Shown here piece by piece: positions 46,371 to 54,593 of a stretch of DNA of 64,000 nucleotides; the stretch's first letter is position 1, and the number at the start of each line of letters is the position of its first letter. The stretch is from Bacillus manliponensis (GTDB lineage: Bacteria; Bacillota; Bacilli; Bacillales; Bacillaceae_G), in assembly GCF_000712595.1 (NCBI RefSeq), contig NZ_JOTN01000018.1, forward strand, positions 1 through 64,000, written 5' to 3'. A program made the translations under genes and the position numbers. Below the pieces are notes generated by a model, which searched no databases, was not told where the DNA came from, and saw nothing but the letters and a program-made list of their open reading frames with translations.

Positions 46371-46508
46371 TGTGATTCCTCCATTTTATCTTTTTGAAAA
46401 AAAGTAAGTTGCTTACAATATAACATTTGAGAGGTGGGAATGTAAAAAGAAATGCCTTGTAATAATGAGTGGGGTGGAGTTTATGCTCACAGTACAGGAA
46501 AATGGATA

Positions 46509-46544
46509 TAAAAAACTCCTAGTTCTAGAAATAGAACTAGGAGT
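46509..46544 (-). terminator. Terminator of the glucose-uptake-type gene
   Basis: ACTCCTAGTTCTA and TAGAACTAGGAGT form a perfect 13-bp stem; on the reverse strand a run of Ts follows. Confidence 0.92.
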
Positions 46545-46548
46545 ATGT

Positions 46549-47400
46549 TTAACCTTTTGTCATTCCAAGTAAAACAGCACCGCCGATAATTAAAGCACTA
46601 CCAAGTGCAATAAAGATCATTTGGCGTTTTGTTTTCTTCTCACCTAAGAAGAGAATTGCACCGAATGTTGAAATGATAATCCCTGTTTGAGAAAGAGGGA
46701 AGCTGATTGCAACGCCAACACGTGTTAAAGAAAGAAGTAGGAATAAGTTTCCGATACCCCAGAGTAAACCAGATAATGTGTTGCGAACTGCATATTTGTT
46801 AAATGGCTTATGTTTAGATGTCAGTACAACCGCTCCGACAAACATGCCGACTGCTTGTGGTAAAATTGCAGCCCATCCATCAATATTAAACCAACGAATA
46901 ATAATTACATATACAAGGTAACCGAACGTAGAAATAATAAGAGTAACGACCCCTTTTTTCAGTTGTCCAGGTGGTTGTGCATTTTCTTTATCATCTAAAG
47001 AAGTAAAAATAACACCGATTACAATAAGAATGATTGCAATCGTTCCCATAATGATTGTAGTTGTCGTTGACCACTCACCGAATACAATTACACCAAACAA
47101 TGTAGTAGCTACAAGTTGCATACCTGTTGAAATCGTAACAGTTGTTGAAACACCTAATTTCTCAACGGTTTTTAATTGGTTTACTTGTCCTAGAGCCCAA
47201 AATAGACCAGAAATGAAACCGACAATCATAATTGTTAATGTTAAAGTAGGTGTCGTGAAAGCATACATAATTGTTGCAAAGAATAGTGCACCGATTGTCA
47301 TACCAACAGTTTGGCTGTAAGCACCGCCACCCATTTTTACGCTTACTAATAAAATATTTCCCCATGCTAATGCAGGAAGAAGCGCTAATAAAATGTCCAT
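46549..47400 (-). CDS. glcU: Glucose/ribose-type uptake protein (GRP transporter family)
   Basis: 283 residues with ten hydrophobic segments, in the drug/metabolite superfamily. MDILLALLPALAWGN at the start and the GLFWALGQVNQLKTVEKLGVSTTVTISTGMQL region are typical of GlcU/RbsU, which take up glucose or ribose by H+ symport. The ATG follows AAGGGAG. The gene is monocistronic, and in some Bacillus glcU is linked to glucose dehydrogenase, which is absent here. Substrate uncertain. Confidence 0.88.
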   Translation of the reverse strand: MDILLALLPALAWGNILLVSVKMGGGAYSQTVGMTIGALFFATIMYAFTTPTLTLTIMIVGFISGLFWALGQVNQLKTVEKLGVSTTVTISTGMQLVATTLFGVIVFGEWSTTTTIIMGTIAIILIVIGVIFTSLDDKENAQPPGQLKKGVVTLIISTFGYLVYVIIIRWFNIDGWAAILPQAVGMFVGAVVLTSKHKPFNKYAVRNTLSGLLWGIGNLFLLLSLTRVGVAISFPLSQTGIIISTFGAILFLGEKKTKRQMIFIALGSALIIGGAVLLGMTKG

Positions 47401-47450
47401 TAGAAGACTCCCTTCTTGTTATATGAAAATAATTTTAATTGTGTAACCGG

Positions 47451-47474
47451 AAAAAGTTTCACGTGAAACTTTTT
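47451..47474. promoter_or_regulatory. parS-like palindrome
   Basis: A perfect 24-bp palindrome whose centre is AGTTTCACGTGAAACT. This matches the Bacillus ParB/Spo0J site TGTTnCACGTGAAACA except at the two outermost bases. It could instead be a terminator (loop ACGT) or two repeat ends (GTGAAACTT) joined head to head. Confidence 0.5.
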
Positions 47475-47506
47475 AAAGATTGTGCACTTTGAAAGTGAAG
47501 TAGACA

Positions 47507-47546
47507 TTTATCTCGTATTAACGTGCTAAGTGAAGTTTCACTTTAT
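47507..47546 (-). repeat. bcr-like repeat, copy 4 (short form)
   Basis: TTTAT at both ends, with the conserved GTGAAACTTCACTTAG end but only 40 bp long; the central hairpin is missing. It appears to be an internal deletion form. Confidence 0.6.
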
Positions 47547-47707
47547 ATGAATCTATATAAATGCGTTTTCATTCCAATTTATGCGTTTTCATTTTTTGGC
47601 TTTTTTATGCACTCCAATATAATAGCAGGAAAGTGTGTATTTTAGAAAGTAAATTCAAATAAAATATATATTTAAAAGATTTATTAAATTATTTCATTTC
47701 GCGGGAA

Positions 47708-47788
47708 ATAAAGTGAAACTTTAATCATGGGGAGGCCTTCGTCTTTCGTTAATTATCAATTCGACCGAGCATGTTAATGTGAGATAAA
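47708..47788 (+). repeat. bcr-like repeat, copy 5
   Basis: Starts ATAAAGTGAAACTTTAATCA and ends GTTAATGTGAGATAAA. Central part differs from the other copies. It lies 28 bp beyond the modB stop. Confidence 0.6.
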
Positions 47789-47815
47789 AAACAGCAGCAT
47801 ATGACATAGCTGCTG

Positions 47816-48493
47816 TTATGTAGAAGTGATCCGTTTATTAAGGAATTGAACAAGTAATAAAAACAACAGCGACATACCAACAGTTGTTAAAACAAGCATC
47901 CATGCAAGCTCCATGTTACTTGCATCGATTGCCATATAAATAGCGGTTGGGATGGTTTGTGTCTTTCCCGGTATATTTCCAGCAAACATGAGTGTTGCTC
48001 CAAACTCTCCTAAAGCACGGACAAAACTTAAAATGATTCCGCTAAGAAGAGAAGGGAAAGCAAGTGGCAATGTCACGTGTAAAAATACTTGTAATTCATT
48101 TGCCCCAAGGTCTCGCGCTCCATCTTCAATTCCTCTATTTGTTGTAGAAAATCCTGCTTTTGCTGATTGATACATGAGTGGAAAGGCGACAACAGTAGAA
48201 GCGATAATTGCAGCTACTGTTGTAAACATGATGGATTGTTGAAATAGTGTTTCAAACCATTTACCAAAGATACTATTTCTACCAAAGATAATAATTAAGA
48301 AAAAACCAATTACAGTTGGAGGTAATACCATTGGTAGTAAAAATACTGTTTCTAACAGTGTTTTATAGCGCCATGTGGAGCGAGATAATGCTCGTCCAAT
48401 AATGGTGCCAAACACTGTGACGATAATGGTAGCACAAGTAGCAACTTGTAAAGAAAGCAAAATAGGTGACCAAAAATTATGAAATGAAATCAT
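47816..48493 (-). CDS. modB: Molybdate ABC transporter permease ModB
   Basis: 225 residues with five membrane segments and the ABC permease EAA loop (DGARDLGANELQVFLHVTLPLAFPSLLSG). Strong likeness to ModB/CysT. The 5' end overlaps the modA stop in an ATGA, so the two are coupled. No modC ATPase follows; the ATPase must be encoded elsewhere. Imports molybdate for molybdenum-cofactor enzymes. Confidence 0.93.
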   Translation of the reverse strand: MISFHNFWSPILLSLQVATCATIIVTVFGTIIGRALSRSTWRYKTLLETVFLLPMVLPPTVIGFFLIIIFGRNSIFGKWFETLFQQSIMFTTVAAIIASTVVAFPLMYQSAKAGFSTTNRGIEDGARDLGANELQVFLHVTLPLAFPSLLSGIILSFVRALGEFGATLMFAGNIPGKTQTIPTAIYMAIDASNMELAWMLVLTTVGMSLLFLLLVQFLNKRITST

Positions 48494-49293
48494 TGTGGTA
48501 ATACTTTAAATCCATGTTTTTGAAAGATAGCCGTTGCTTCTTTTGATTGTAAGTACTGATAAAATGCAGTCGCTTCTTTTTTATGTTTTGTGTTTTTAAT
48601 TACTCCCAGCGGATAATGAATTGGCTCATGGGCGTCACTTTGTATTGTGCTTGCAATTTTTACTTTTTCAGAAATCAGTGCGTCTGTTTTATAGACAATA
48701 CCAGCCTCAACATTGTTTGTTTCTACATATGTTAAAACTTGTCGTACGTCTTTTGTATAAATCAGTTTATGTTGAACGGCATCCCATACATGTAAATGGA
48801 TCAGAGATTCCTTTGCATATTGTCCAGCGGGTACAGATTCAGGTGTACCAATCGCAATTTTTGTTGCCTGTGCACTTTTTAGTGCCTGTAAATCGTGTAT
48901 AGAGCTATTTTTAGGTACGATTAATACAAGTTCATTTCCCAATAAGTTCTTTGCTTCTTTTTGATCAATAAACCCTTTTTCAACAAGAGTTTGAAATTTA
49001 TCTTCTGCCGCAGAAAAGAAAAGATCAGCCGGAGCTCCTTGTTCAATTTGTTGTTGAAGAGCACCGGATCCTCCAAAATTAAAGGAAAGTTTTATATTCG
49101 AATTACTTTTCTCGTATTGCTTTTGTATATCTTGCAGAGCATCTTGTAAACTAGCTGCAGCTGAGATTGTTAATTCCACTGTTTTTTCTTCTTTTGCATT
49201 TGTTTTTTTAGTGCCGTTTGTATTACTACAACCTGTGCTCAGAACAAGTAGTAGCAATATGCAAAAAAAGAAACGAAATAGCTGTGTATTCAT
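48490..49293 (-). CDS. modA: Molybdate-binding lipoprotein ModA
   Basis: 267 residues with lipobox LSTGCSN (Cys22) and ModA motifs: SAAASLQDALQDI for oxyanion binding, FNFGGSGALQQQIEQGAPADLFFSAAEDK, and EAGIVYKTDA. It delivers molybdate to ModB. The ATG follows GGGGGATGG. No mod-box was identified. First gene of modA-modB. Confidence 0.94.
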   Translation of the reverse strand: MNTQLFRFFFCILLLLVLSTGCSNTNGTKKTNAKEEKTVELTISAAASLQDALQDIQKQYEKSNSNIKLSFNFGGSGALQQQIEQGAPADLFFSAAEDKFQTLVEKGFIDQKEAKNLLGNELVLIVPKNSSIHDLQALKSAQATKIAIGTPESVPAGQYAKESLIHLHVWDAVQHKLIYTKDVRQVLTYVETNNVEAGIVYKTDALISEKVKIASTIQSDAHEPIHYPLGVIKNTKHKKEATAFYQYLQSKEATAIFQKHGFKVLPQ

Positions 49294-49353
49294 TTTCCAT
49301 CCCCCTAATCTGTTACTCGTTTTTATTATAGCGAATAATAGATGTGGAATGAG

Positions 49354-49424
49354 ATAGAAAGTGAAACTTTAATCCGTGGAGGCTTTATCCCCTACGGATG
49401 ATTAGCTCGACCAATCGGGCTTTT
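49354..49424 (+). repeat. bcr-like repeat, copy 6 (degenerate)
   Basis: Contains AGTGAAACTTTAATCCGTGG and a hairpin formed by ATCCGT and ACGGAT, then CGACCAATCGGG. Located between modA and the LysR gene. ATAAA ends are degraded. Confidence 0.5.
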
Positions 49425-50289
49425 ATAGCATATTCATATGATGATGCTCCTTCACAATTTGGAGAAAGCTTTGCATAGAGCTTGTCATATAAGCATCTTT
49501 TCTACGGATAAATACAGTTGAAAACGTTCCATACTTTTCAGGGATTGAATGACAATATACTTTCCCAGTTGTTGAAAGATATTTGACGGCTGATTGTGGT
49601 ACAAGCGTAATTCCGAGACCAAGTGCCACGCTATGTAACATCGTCTCTAATATATTAAATTCCATGATGCGTTTTGGTAACAACCCTTCATCTTTTAGCC
49701 AGCGTTCTAATTTAGAGCGATATCCACACCCTTGATTAAATACAAGAAGTGGCTCTGTAATAAACTCTTCTATATGAAAAGCTTTATTTTGGGTTACTAG
49801 CACAAGTTGTTCTGTGCAAACGTCATACTGTTCAATGAGTGGATGTTTAATGGGGCCGGATATAAAAGCGCCATCTAAACGATGTTCGAGTACATCTTGT
49901 ATTAGCTCTTCTGTAAGTCCTGCTTGAAGAGATAAATCAACATTTGGATATTTTTTGTAGTAGGAAGCTAAAATAGTCGGCAATGTTCGAACTGTATCAA
50001 CTGTACCGATTTTTAAAATGCCAGCAGGAGCTCCAGAATCTCCAAGTACTTGTTTTAACTCTTCTACATCTTGCAAAATTTTATTTACGTAAGTGAGCAT
50101 TTTTCGTCCTTCAGCATTTAATGTCATGCCACGCTTATGACGGTAAAAAAGTGGTGTACCTAGTTCTTTTTCTAGTTGTTTAATGCGTGCTGTTACATTG
50201 GACTGTACATAATTTAGTTCAACTGCTGCTTTGCTTACGCTACCGTGATCTGCCACGCTTCGGAAAATTTGTAAATCGCGTATTTCCAT
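49423..50289 (-). CDS. LysR-family transcriptional regulator
   Basis: 288 residues with an N-terminal winged helix-turn-helix ([45 protein letters not shown]) and a substrate-binding region. It is transcribed away from the EamA transporter gene, sharing a 125-bp intergenic region with a 15-bp-armed palindrome. The usual logic is that it controls the neighbouring exporter in response to a ligand. The ATG follows AAAGGAGG. Confidence 0.9.
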   Translation of the reverse strand: MEIRDLQIFRSVADHGSVSKAAVELNYVQSNVTARIKQLEKELGTPLFYRHKRGMTLNAEGRKMLTYVNKILQDVEELKQVLGDSGAPAGILKIGTVDTVRTLPTILASYYKKYPNVDLSLQAGLTEELIQDVLEHRLDGAFISGPIKHPLIEQYDVCTEQLVLVTQNKAFHIEEFITEPLLVFNQGCGYRSKLERWLKDEGLLPKRIMEFNILETMLHSVALGLGITLVPQSAVKYLSTTGKVYCHSIPEKYGTFSTVFIRRKDAYMTSSMQSFLQIVKEHHHMNML

Positions 50290-50306
50290 AATAGGAACCT
50301 CCTTTA

Positions 50307-50339
50307 ATGTTAAGTATCATTATAAATGATACTTAACAT
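50307..50339. promoter_or_regulatory. Operator-like palindrome between LysR and EamA genes
   Basis: ATGTTAAGTATCATT and AATGATACTTAACAT are perfectly complementary across ATA. It overlaps the leader of the LysR gene, as expected for LysR autoregulation. The T-N11-A feature of LysR sites can be found in it. Confidence 0.7.
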
Positions 50340-50416
50340 CATTTTTAATCATTTTACGTGATATCTTTTTTCTTTTACAATTCTGATTGGGAAATACATA
50401 GAAAAGAGGGATTGTG

Positions 50417-51376
50417 GTGAAGAAAAGTCAATTTATGTTAGGAGCACTAGCATGTTTAGTTGCTAGTATGTCTTGGGGGGCAATGTTTCCGGTTGCAGAT
50501 CATGCATTAGAATATATAGATCCTTTTTATTTTTCATTAATACGTTATGGTGCAGTTGCCATTGTATTGGTACTTTTATTATGGATGAAGGAAGGAAAGA
50601 AAGCATTTCGTTTAGAAGGAAAAGGGAAATTACTTCTTTTCTTTGGAACGATGGCATTTACGGTATATAATGTTCTTCTTTTTTTAGGACAAATGTTAAT
50701 GGGGAAGCCAGGAATTATGGTTGCTTCGATTATGGAATCCCTTATGCCCATGATTTCGATTATGATTTTATGGATGTTTAAAAGTGTGAAACCAAAAAAA
50801 TACATGATTACAGGTATGGCGATTGCTTTTCTTGGTGCTTTCTTTGTTATTACAAAAGGGGATATGAGTTTCTTCTTTACATTGCAAGATCATATGCTTT
50901 CATTATTCTTTATGTTTATCGGTGTCGTTGGTTGGGTTGTATACACGATGGGCGGTAAGTCGTTTAGTGATTGGTCTACATTGCGATACTCAACGTTAAC
51001 ATGTGTGTTTGGTACAATCGTTACGGGTATTATTACATTTGTTGTTACACAGCTTGGCTATATTGCAGTACCAACTGTGGAGACACTTTCGATTGTAAAA
51101 TATGATTTATTATTTATGATGACATTACCAGGAATTGTTGCGTTACTTGCTTGGAACTATGGTGTGAAAGTTTTATCATCAATTAATGGGATTTTATTTA
51201 TTAATTTCGTTCCGATTACAACGTTGCTTGTTATGATGTTCCAAGGATATGAAATTACAATGTTTGATGCAGTAGGGACATTGCTCGTTATGATTGCGTT
51301 AATTCGAAATAATATATATCAGCGCAGGGAAGAGATGTTGCATGTCAATGTAGTAGGAAATAAAAGTGTTGCATAA
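50417..51376 (+). CDS. EamA/DMT-family transporter
   Basis: 319 residues, ten hydrophobic segments in two EamA halves (LVASMSWGAMFPVADHALEYIDPF in the first half; FVPITTLLVMMF near the end). Probably a metabolite exporter. GTG 50417 follows AAAGAGGG; GTG 50414 is also possible. The stop codon (51374-51376) lies in the ATAAA end of a dispersed repeat. Confidence 0.88.
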   Translation: MKKSQFMLGALACLVASMSWGAMFPVADHALEYIDPFYFSLIRYGAVAIVLVLLLWMKEGKKAFRLEGKGKLLLFFGTMAFTVYNVLLFLGQMLMGKPGIMVASIMESLMPMISIMILWMFKSVKPKKYMITGMAIAFLGAFFVITKGDMSFFFTLQDHMLSLFFMFIGVVGWVVYTMGGKSFSDWSTLRYSTLTCVFGTIVTGIITFVVTQLGYIAVPTVETLSIVKYDLLFMMTLPGIVALLAWNYGVKVLSSINGILFINFVPITTLLVMMFQGYEITMFDAVGTLLVMIALIRNNIYQRREEMLHVNVVGNKSVA

Positions 51377-51444
51377 AGTGAAACTTCACTCAGTGGGGGG
51401 GTCTTCATCCCCCACTGAGTGTCAGCCCGTTAATGCGGGATAAA
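51373..51444 (+). repeat. bcr-like repeat, copy 7 (best preserved)
   Basis: Bounded by ATAAA. The central stem CACTCAGTGGGGG/CCCCCACTGAGTG is followed by a smaller CCCG-TTAATG-CGGG hairpin. Its first ATAAA contains the stop codon of the EamA gene and it may act as a terminator. Confidence 0.8.
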
Positions 51445-51472
51445 AGGTTATAAATTGTTTGGAGGATGTATT

Positions 51473-51613
51473 ATGCTTGAAAGTTTCTTGTTTTTCTTTA
51501 TCGTTGCGGTTGTATGTGAATTGGCGATGATCAATCGTAATGGAAGAAAGACACAAGAACAAAATAAAGAAATCATTGAGTTATTAAAAGAATTACGAGA
51601 GCGAACAGAATAG
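51473..51613 (+). CDS. 46-residue membrane-anchored protein
   Basis: The ATG follows GGAGG at good spacing. One membrane helix (residues 3-19, LESFLFFFIVAVVCELA) is followed by a charged helix ending KELRERTE. No family recognised. A terminator hairpin starts at the next base. It lies just after a dispersed repeat, outside the EamA transcript if that repeat terminates. Confidence 0.72.
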   Translation: MLESFLFFFIVAVVCELAMINRNGRKTQEQNKEIIELLKELRERTE

Positions 51614-51645
51614 AAAGAGCCGATTGCAAATGCAATCGGCTCTTT
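51614..51645. terminator. Bidirectional terminator
   Basis: AAAGAGCCGATTGC and GCAATCGGCTCTTT form a perfect 14-bp stem with a 4-nt loop. It serves the 46-residue gene and possibly the reverse-strand peptide operon. Confidence 0.85.
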
Positions 51646-51674
51646 ATTATATAAAGGGGAAAGGGGACACAATG

Positions 51675-51764
51675 TTATATGAAGACGGCGATAAATGTTG
51701 TAAGAAGAGCTGCGCCGCCTACAAGTCCTACGTAATCAAGTACGTTAAATGTAGTGTTATTCAT
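51675..51764 (-). CDS. 29-residue hydrophobic peptide
   Basis: The ATG follows GGAGAGAAAAAG. It begins MNNTTFNVLDYVG and continues as a hydrophobic helix (GLVGGAALLTTFIAVFI). It lies 12 nt after the stop of the 33-residue peptide gene, so the two share a transcript. Too short for family assignment. Could be a small membrane peptide or toxin-like peptide. Confidence 0.62.
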   Translation of the reverse strand: MNNTTFNVLDYVGLVGGAALLTTFIAVFI

Positions 51765-51776
51765 CTTTTTCTCTCC

Positions 51777-51878
51777 TTATTGATTTAATTCCATAGAAAC
51801 AGCTTTTGCATCGATTAAGGTGAATAGCACCATGCTCATTGTATTTACGATTTTGCTTATTTTTAATTTGTTCATCAT
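51777..51878 (-). CDS. 33-residue peptide, family with IDAKAVSxELN core
   Basis: Two adjacent ATGs (51878 and 51875) follow AAGGAGCGG. After an N-terminal extension, MSMVLFTLIDAKAVSMELNQ closely matches the 25-residue peptide encoded at 59654-59731 (IDAKAVSQELNEQ) and more distantly the one at 59747-59827. Probably an amphipathic helix. The promoter upstream is one of the five conserved 67-bp blocks. Function unknown: signalling, membrane-active and regulatory peptides are all possible. Confidence 0.68.
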   Translation of the reverse strand: MMNKLKISKIVNTMSMVLFTLIDAKAVSMELNQ

Positions 51879-51922
51879 GCGTATCCGCTCCTTTTCGATT
51901 TGTGACTACCTTGTTTCTGTCT

Positions 51923-51989
51923 TCATTATAGGCTATATAACAAAGCGGAACTATCGTATTACCTTACAACGGCATTACAGTTTTGTAAG
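51923..51989 (-). promoter_or_regulatory. Conserved promoter block, copy A
   Basis: Reverse strand: CTTACAAAACTGTAATGCCG at the far end; TGTnA repeats 11 bp apart (TGTAAT and TGTAAG); then TATAAT at block positions 60-65. It precedes the 33- and 29-residue peptide genes by about 45 nt. The -35 region (TAGTTC) is poor, so activator dependence is expected. Confidence 0.78.
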
Positions 51990-52126
51990 GTTGTAAAAAT
52001 AAGTTATTACCAACTACTAAAACTTAGTGCTATAATCGATATAAAGTTAATTGATAAGAGAGTAAGAAATTCGATGTGAAATTGCATTCTATCTGTACAA
52101 TTGAATGAGAGAAGGGAACGAATCGC

Positions 52127-52720
52127 ATGTATAAAATGATTACAAATATATTAAGAACAACTTTTCATACGTTTGGAAAAGTAGAAACGTACGGAAAAGA
52201 AAATTTACCTGAGAATGGTCCATATGTTGTAGCTTGTACACATACGAGCTGGATGGATGTTGTCATGCTTGCAAATGAAATGTTACCGACAGAAATTCAT
52301 TATATGGCCAAGAAAGAATTGTTTGAGAAGAAATTTACAAACTGGTTTTTCAAAAATGTAAATGCGTTTCCCGTTGATCGTGAAAATCCAGGACCGAGTA
52401 CATTGAAAATACCATCTCGTTTATTGAAAGAAGGAAAGGTAGTTGGGATTTTTCCAAGTGGTACGAGAACAGCAGAAGACGTTTCATTAAAAGCGGGAGC
52501 TGTGACAATTGCACTGCGCTCTAATGTTCCATTAGTTCCAGCCGCTTATGTTGGCCCAACAAGTCTAAAAGAGCTATTGAAAGGGAAAAAAGCAAAAATT
52601 ATTTTTGGTGAGCCGATTCAAGCGCAAGAGTCAGAACAAATGAGCCGAAAAGAATTGATGCAACATATGACAGAAGAACTAAATGCTGTATTTGGAAAAC
52701 TAAAAGCACAGATTCAATGA
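52127..52720 (+). CDS. plsC: 1-acyl-sn-glycerol-3-phosphate acyltransferase
   Basis: 197 residues of the PlsC family, which esterifies the second position of glycerol phosphate to give phosphatidate. Motif I reads CTHTSWMDV (HX4D, His and Asp), motif II is NAFPVDRE, motif III IFPSGTR and motif IV ends VPLVPAAY. Compact length equals that of Bacillus YhdO/PlsC. The ATG follows GAGAGAAGGGAA. Peripheral on the inner membrane face. Monocistronic, with terminator. Confidence 0.92.
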   Translation: MYKMITNILRTTFHTFGKVETYGKENLPENGPYVVACTHTSWMDVVMLANEMLPTEIHYMAKKELFEKKFTNWFFKNVNAFPVDRENPGPSTLKIPSRLLKEGKVVGIFPSGTRTAEDVSLKAGAVTIALRSNVPLVPAAYVGPTSLKELLKGKKAKIIFGEPIQAQESEQMSRKELMQHMTEELNAVFGKLKAQIQ

Positions 52721-52727
52721 AACATAA

Positions 52728-52760
52728 AGCAAGCACCCCTATGTATAGAGGTGCTTGTTT
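52728..52760 (+). terminator. Terminator after plsC
   Basis: CAAGCACC and GGTGCTTG flank a 12-nt loop; short T-run follows. Confidence 0.8.
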
Positions 52761-53054
52761 ACGTTCAAAAGTTGTATGGAGCAATAGTATTATGTAAGAA
52801 TTTTTATAAGGTATATTTCGGTATAAATATACGTTTGCAAAAATAATGTTTCTTAATATAGAGAATCAAGAATGGTGATAAAAGATGGTTTTTATTTACT
52901 ATGTTTTTGCACATTGTATTTATTTTTTGGATAATTAATCAAACATTTGTTTAAACATAATAATATAGAAACCATGAGAGAAATCATCCCATAAAAACAA
53001 CTTCTAAATCCTTAATAGATAGTGGTACAATGGCAAATGGAGGGAGGGAGGATC
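52761..53054. other. Intergenic stretch before the YitT-family gene
   Basis: It contains one small palindrome (GTATATTT and AAATATAC, 52811-52832) and an extended -10-like TGGTACAAT at 53023-53031. No ORF with a ribosome binding site is visible. Confidence 0.45.
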
Positions 53055-53891
53055 ATGATTGATCAACGTATTAAAGAAGTTGTCTTAATTCTCATTGGTT
53101 CCTTATTATTTGCAATTGGCATTAACTATTTTGCAATTCCAAACCGGTTATCCGAAGGTGGAATTATCGGTGTAACAGTTATCACATATTATTTGTTTGA
53201 ATGGTCGCCAGGTGTTGTAAACTTTATTATCAATGCCATTTTATTAGCGTTAGGTTATAAATTTTTTGATAGGAAAACGATGGTTTACACAATTCTTGGA
53301 ATTGTTTCATCATCTTTCTTCTTATATATAACAGAAGATATTGGATATCAGTTAAATAGCGATACTTTATTAGCAGCGCTTTTTGCTGGGTTATTTGTAG
53401 GGGCTGGACTTGGGTTTATGTTCCGCGCGGGTGGAACGTCCGGAGGATCAGCAATTTTAGCACAGTTAGCGAATCAGCATTTAGGCTGGAGCGTTGCAAA
53501 AGGTGTTCTTATTATTGATATTGTCGTTGTTGGAGGATCTGTCTTCATCATCGGACAAGAGAACACAATGTACACGCTTGTTGCTGTATTTGTTGGTGCA
53601 AAAGTGATTGACTTTATTGTAGAAGGTTTAAATACAAAAACAGCAGTAACAATTATTTCCGATCATCCTGATGTCATCCGTGATACCATTACGAAAAATA
53701 TGACACGTGGTGTAACTGTATTAGAAGGGCGCGGCGGTTATACAGGACGAAATAAAGAAGTACTGTATATTGTTATTAACAAACAAGAGTTAGTAAAGTT
53801 AAAACAAGTTATTGGTAAAGCAGATGAAGATGCTTTCGTCGTTATTCATGATGTCCGAGATGTGCTTGGTGGCGGCTTTAAAGCGAGTTAA
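53055..53891 (+). CDS. YitT-family membrane protein (DUF161/DUF2179)
   Basis: 278 residues: five to six hydrophobic segments (NYFAIPNRLSEGGIIGVTVITYYLF, AGLFVGAGLGFMFRAGGTSGGSAILA), then the cytoplasmic DUF2179 ligand-like domain (GVTVLEGRGGYTGRNKEVLYIVINKQE). ATG 53055 follows GGAGGGAGGGAGG; the track through 53022 has no site. Bacillus has several paralogues (YitT, YpjC, YqfU, YvjA) of unsettled function. Followed at once by a terminator. Confidence 0.9.
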   Translation: MIDQRIKEVVLILIGSLLFAIGINYFAIPNRLSEGGIIGVTVITYYLFEWSPGVVNFIINAILLALGYKFFDRKTMVYTILGIVSSSFFLYITEDIGYQLNSDTLLAALFAGLFVGAGLGFMFRAGGTSGGSAILAQLANQHLGWSVAKGVLIIDIVVVGGSVFIIGQENTMYTLVAVFVGAKVIDFIVEGLNTKTAVTIISDHPDVIRDTITKNMTRGVTVLEGRGGYTGRNKEVLYIVINKQELVKLKQVIGKADEDAFVVIHDVRDVLGGGFKAS

Positions 53892-53920
53892 AAACAAGAG
53901 CGTGATGCTCTTGTTTTTTT
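53892..53920 (+). terminator. Terminator after YitT-family gene
   Basis: AAACAAGAGC and GCTCTTGTTT with a run of Ts. Confidence 0.9.
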
Positions 53921-53936
53921 ATTAATTAAAACAATC

Positions 53937-54003
53937 CTTACAAAACTGTAAGGTGAATGTAAGCCCATTCGATGGTATGTGTTTTGAAATCTTTCTACAA
54001 TGA
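53937..54003 (+). promoter_or_regulatory. Conserved promoter block, copy B
   Basis: CTTACAAAACTGTAAGGTGA at the start, TGTAAG repeated exactly 11 bp apart, TCGAT, and TACAAT at block positions 60-65 (53996-54001). It precedes the YxeA-like gene by 40 nt. Confidence 0.78.
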
Positions 54004-54043
54004 AAGTATAGAAACCGTAATTTGTGCAAAGGAGGAATTTGCA

Positions 54044-54412
54044 TTGGAATGGGAGGTTGTCAGAAAACGCTTGCTCACTATAGTAATTGTAGTAAGCGGG
54101 ATCATTGTATTACTATTACCGACAGAGTTAGGGCCATATATTGATAAATATAACCCATTTTATAAAACAAAATCGTACTATACACTCGTAAATGATGTTG
54201 GATATCACGTTGGTGATGGCTGGTATGAATATGAGTTTGTGGCCTACGATGAGGAAGGAAGAGAAAAGAAGATTACAAAAACAATTAAACAAATGTTAAA
54301 ACGTAACGAACCGTTAAAAATCGTAGCGAAAGGTCGCTACGGAGAGGCTTTAGTTTCCATTGAAAAAGAAGATATTCCTATAAAAGCACGTGGGTTTTTA
54401 CGGGAAAGATAA
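54044..54412 (+). CDS. YxeA-family exported protein
   Basis: 122 residues with one N-terminal membrane segment or uncleaved signal (LLTIVIVVSGIIVLLLP) and a small beta-rich domain outside (KSYYTLVNDVG ... WYEYEFVAYDEEGREKKITKTI), as in YxeA/DUF1093 proteins. I choose TTG 54044 because AAAGGAGG lies 8 nt before it; the ATG/GTG upstream at 53972 lies inside the promoter block. It belongs to the group controlled by the shared 67-bp promoters. Confidence 0.72.
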   Translation: MEWEVVRKRLLTIVIVVSGIIVLLLPTELGPYIDKYNPFYKTKSYYTLVNDVGYHVGDGWYEYEFVAYDEEGREKKITKTIKQMLKRNEPLKIVAKGRYGEALVSIEKEDIPIKARGFLRER

Positions 54413-54417
54413 AGAAC

Positions 54418-54484
54418 GTGACAACATTGTAAGGTAACTGTCATGTAATTCGATGTTTACACGCATGTATTTTCGTTATAATAA
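54418..54484 (+). promoter_or_regulatory. Conserved promoter block, copy C
   Basis: GTGACAACATTGTAAGGTAA, then TGTCAT at 11 bp and TTCGAT, then TATAAT at positions 60-65 (54477-54482). No ORF with a ribosome binding site follows; see the putative small RNA. Confidence 0.75.
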
Positions 54485-54488
54485 AAAC

Positions 54489-54590
54489 AAGAAAGGCAAG
54501 GACCCTTTTTCTGCCTTATTGCTAGTAATGAAAAGGATTAACAACTCGCGAATAGCCTCATCTCTTCTTAGAGATGAGGCTATTCGCGTG
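54489..54590 (+). ncRNA. Putative small RNA between two promoter blocks
   Basis: Expected transcript from promoter block C. It has AAGGCA/TGCCTT (54493-54516) and then a perfect 18-bp stem with a 6-nt loop (CGCGAATAGCCTCATCTC and its complement, 54547-54588). The next promoter starts 6 nt later. The only ORF (ATG 54528, 26 codons) lacks a ribosome binding site and spans the hairpin. No long T-run, so the 3' end may be processed. Confidence 0.5.
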
Positions 54591-54593
54591 AAT

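Noticed and set aside
46509-46544. Operator palindrome at the end of the glucose-uptake-type gene
   Set aside because: A GAAA loop and a reverse-strand T-run right after the stop codon show it is a terminator.
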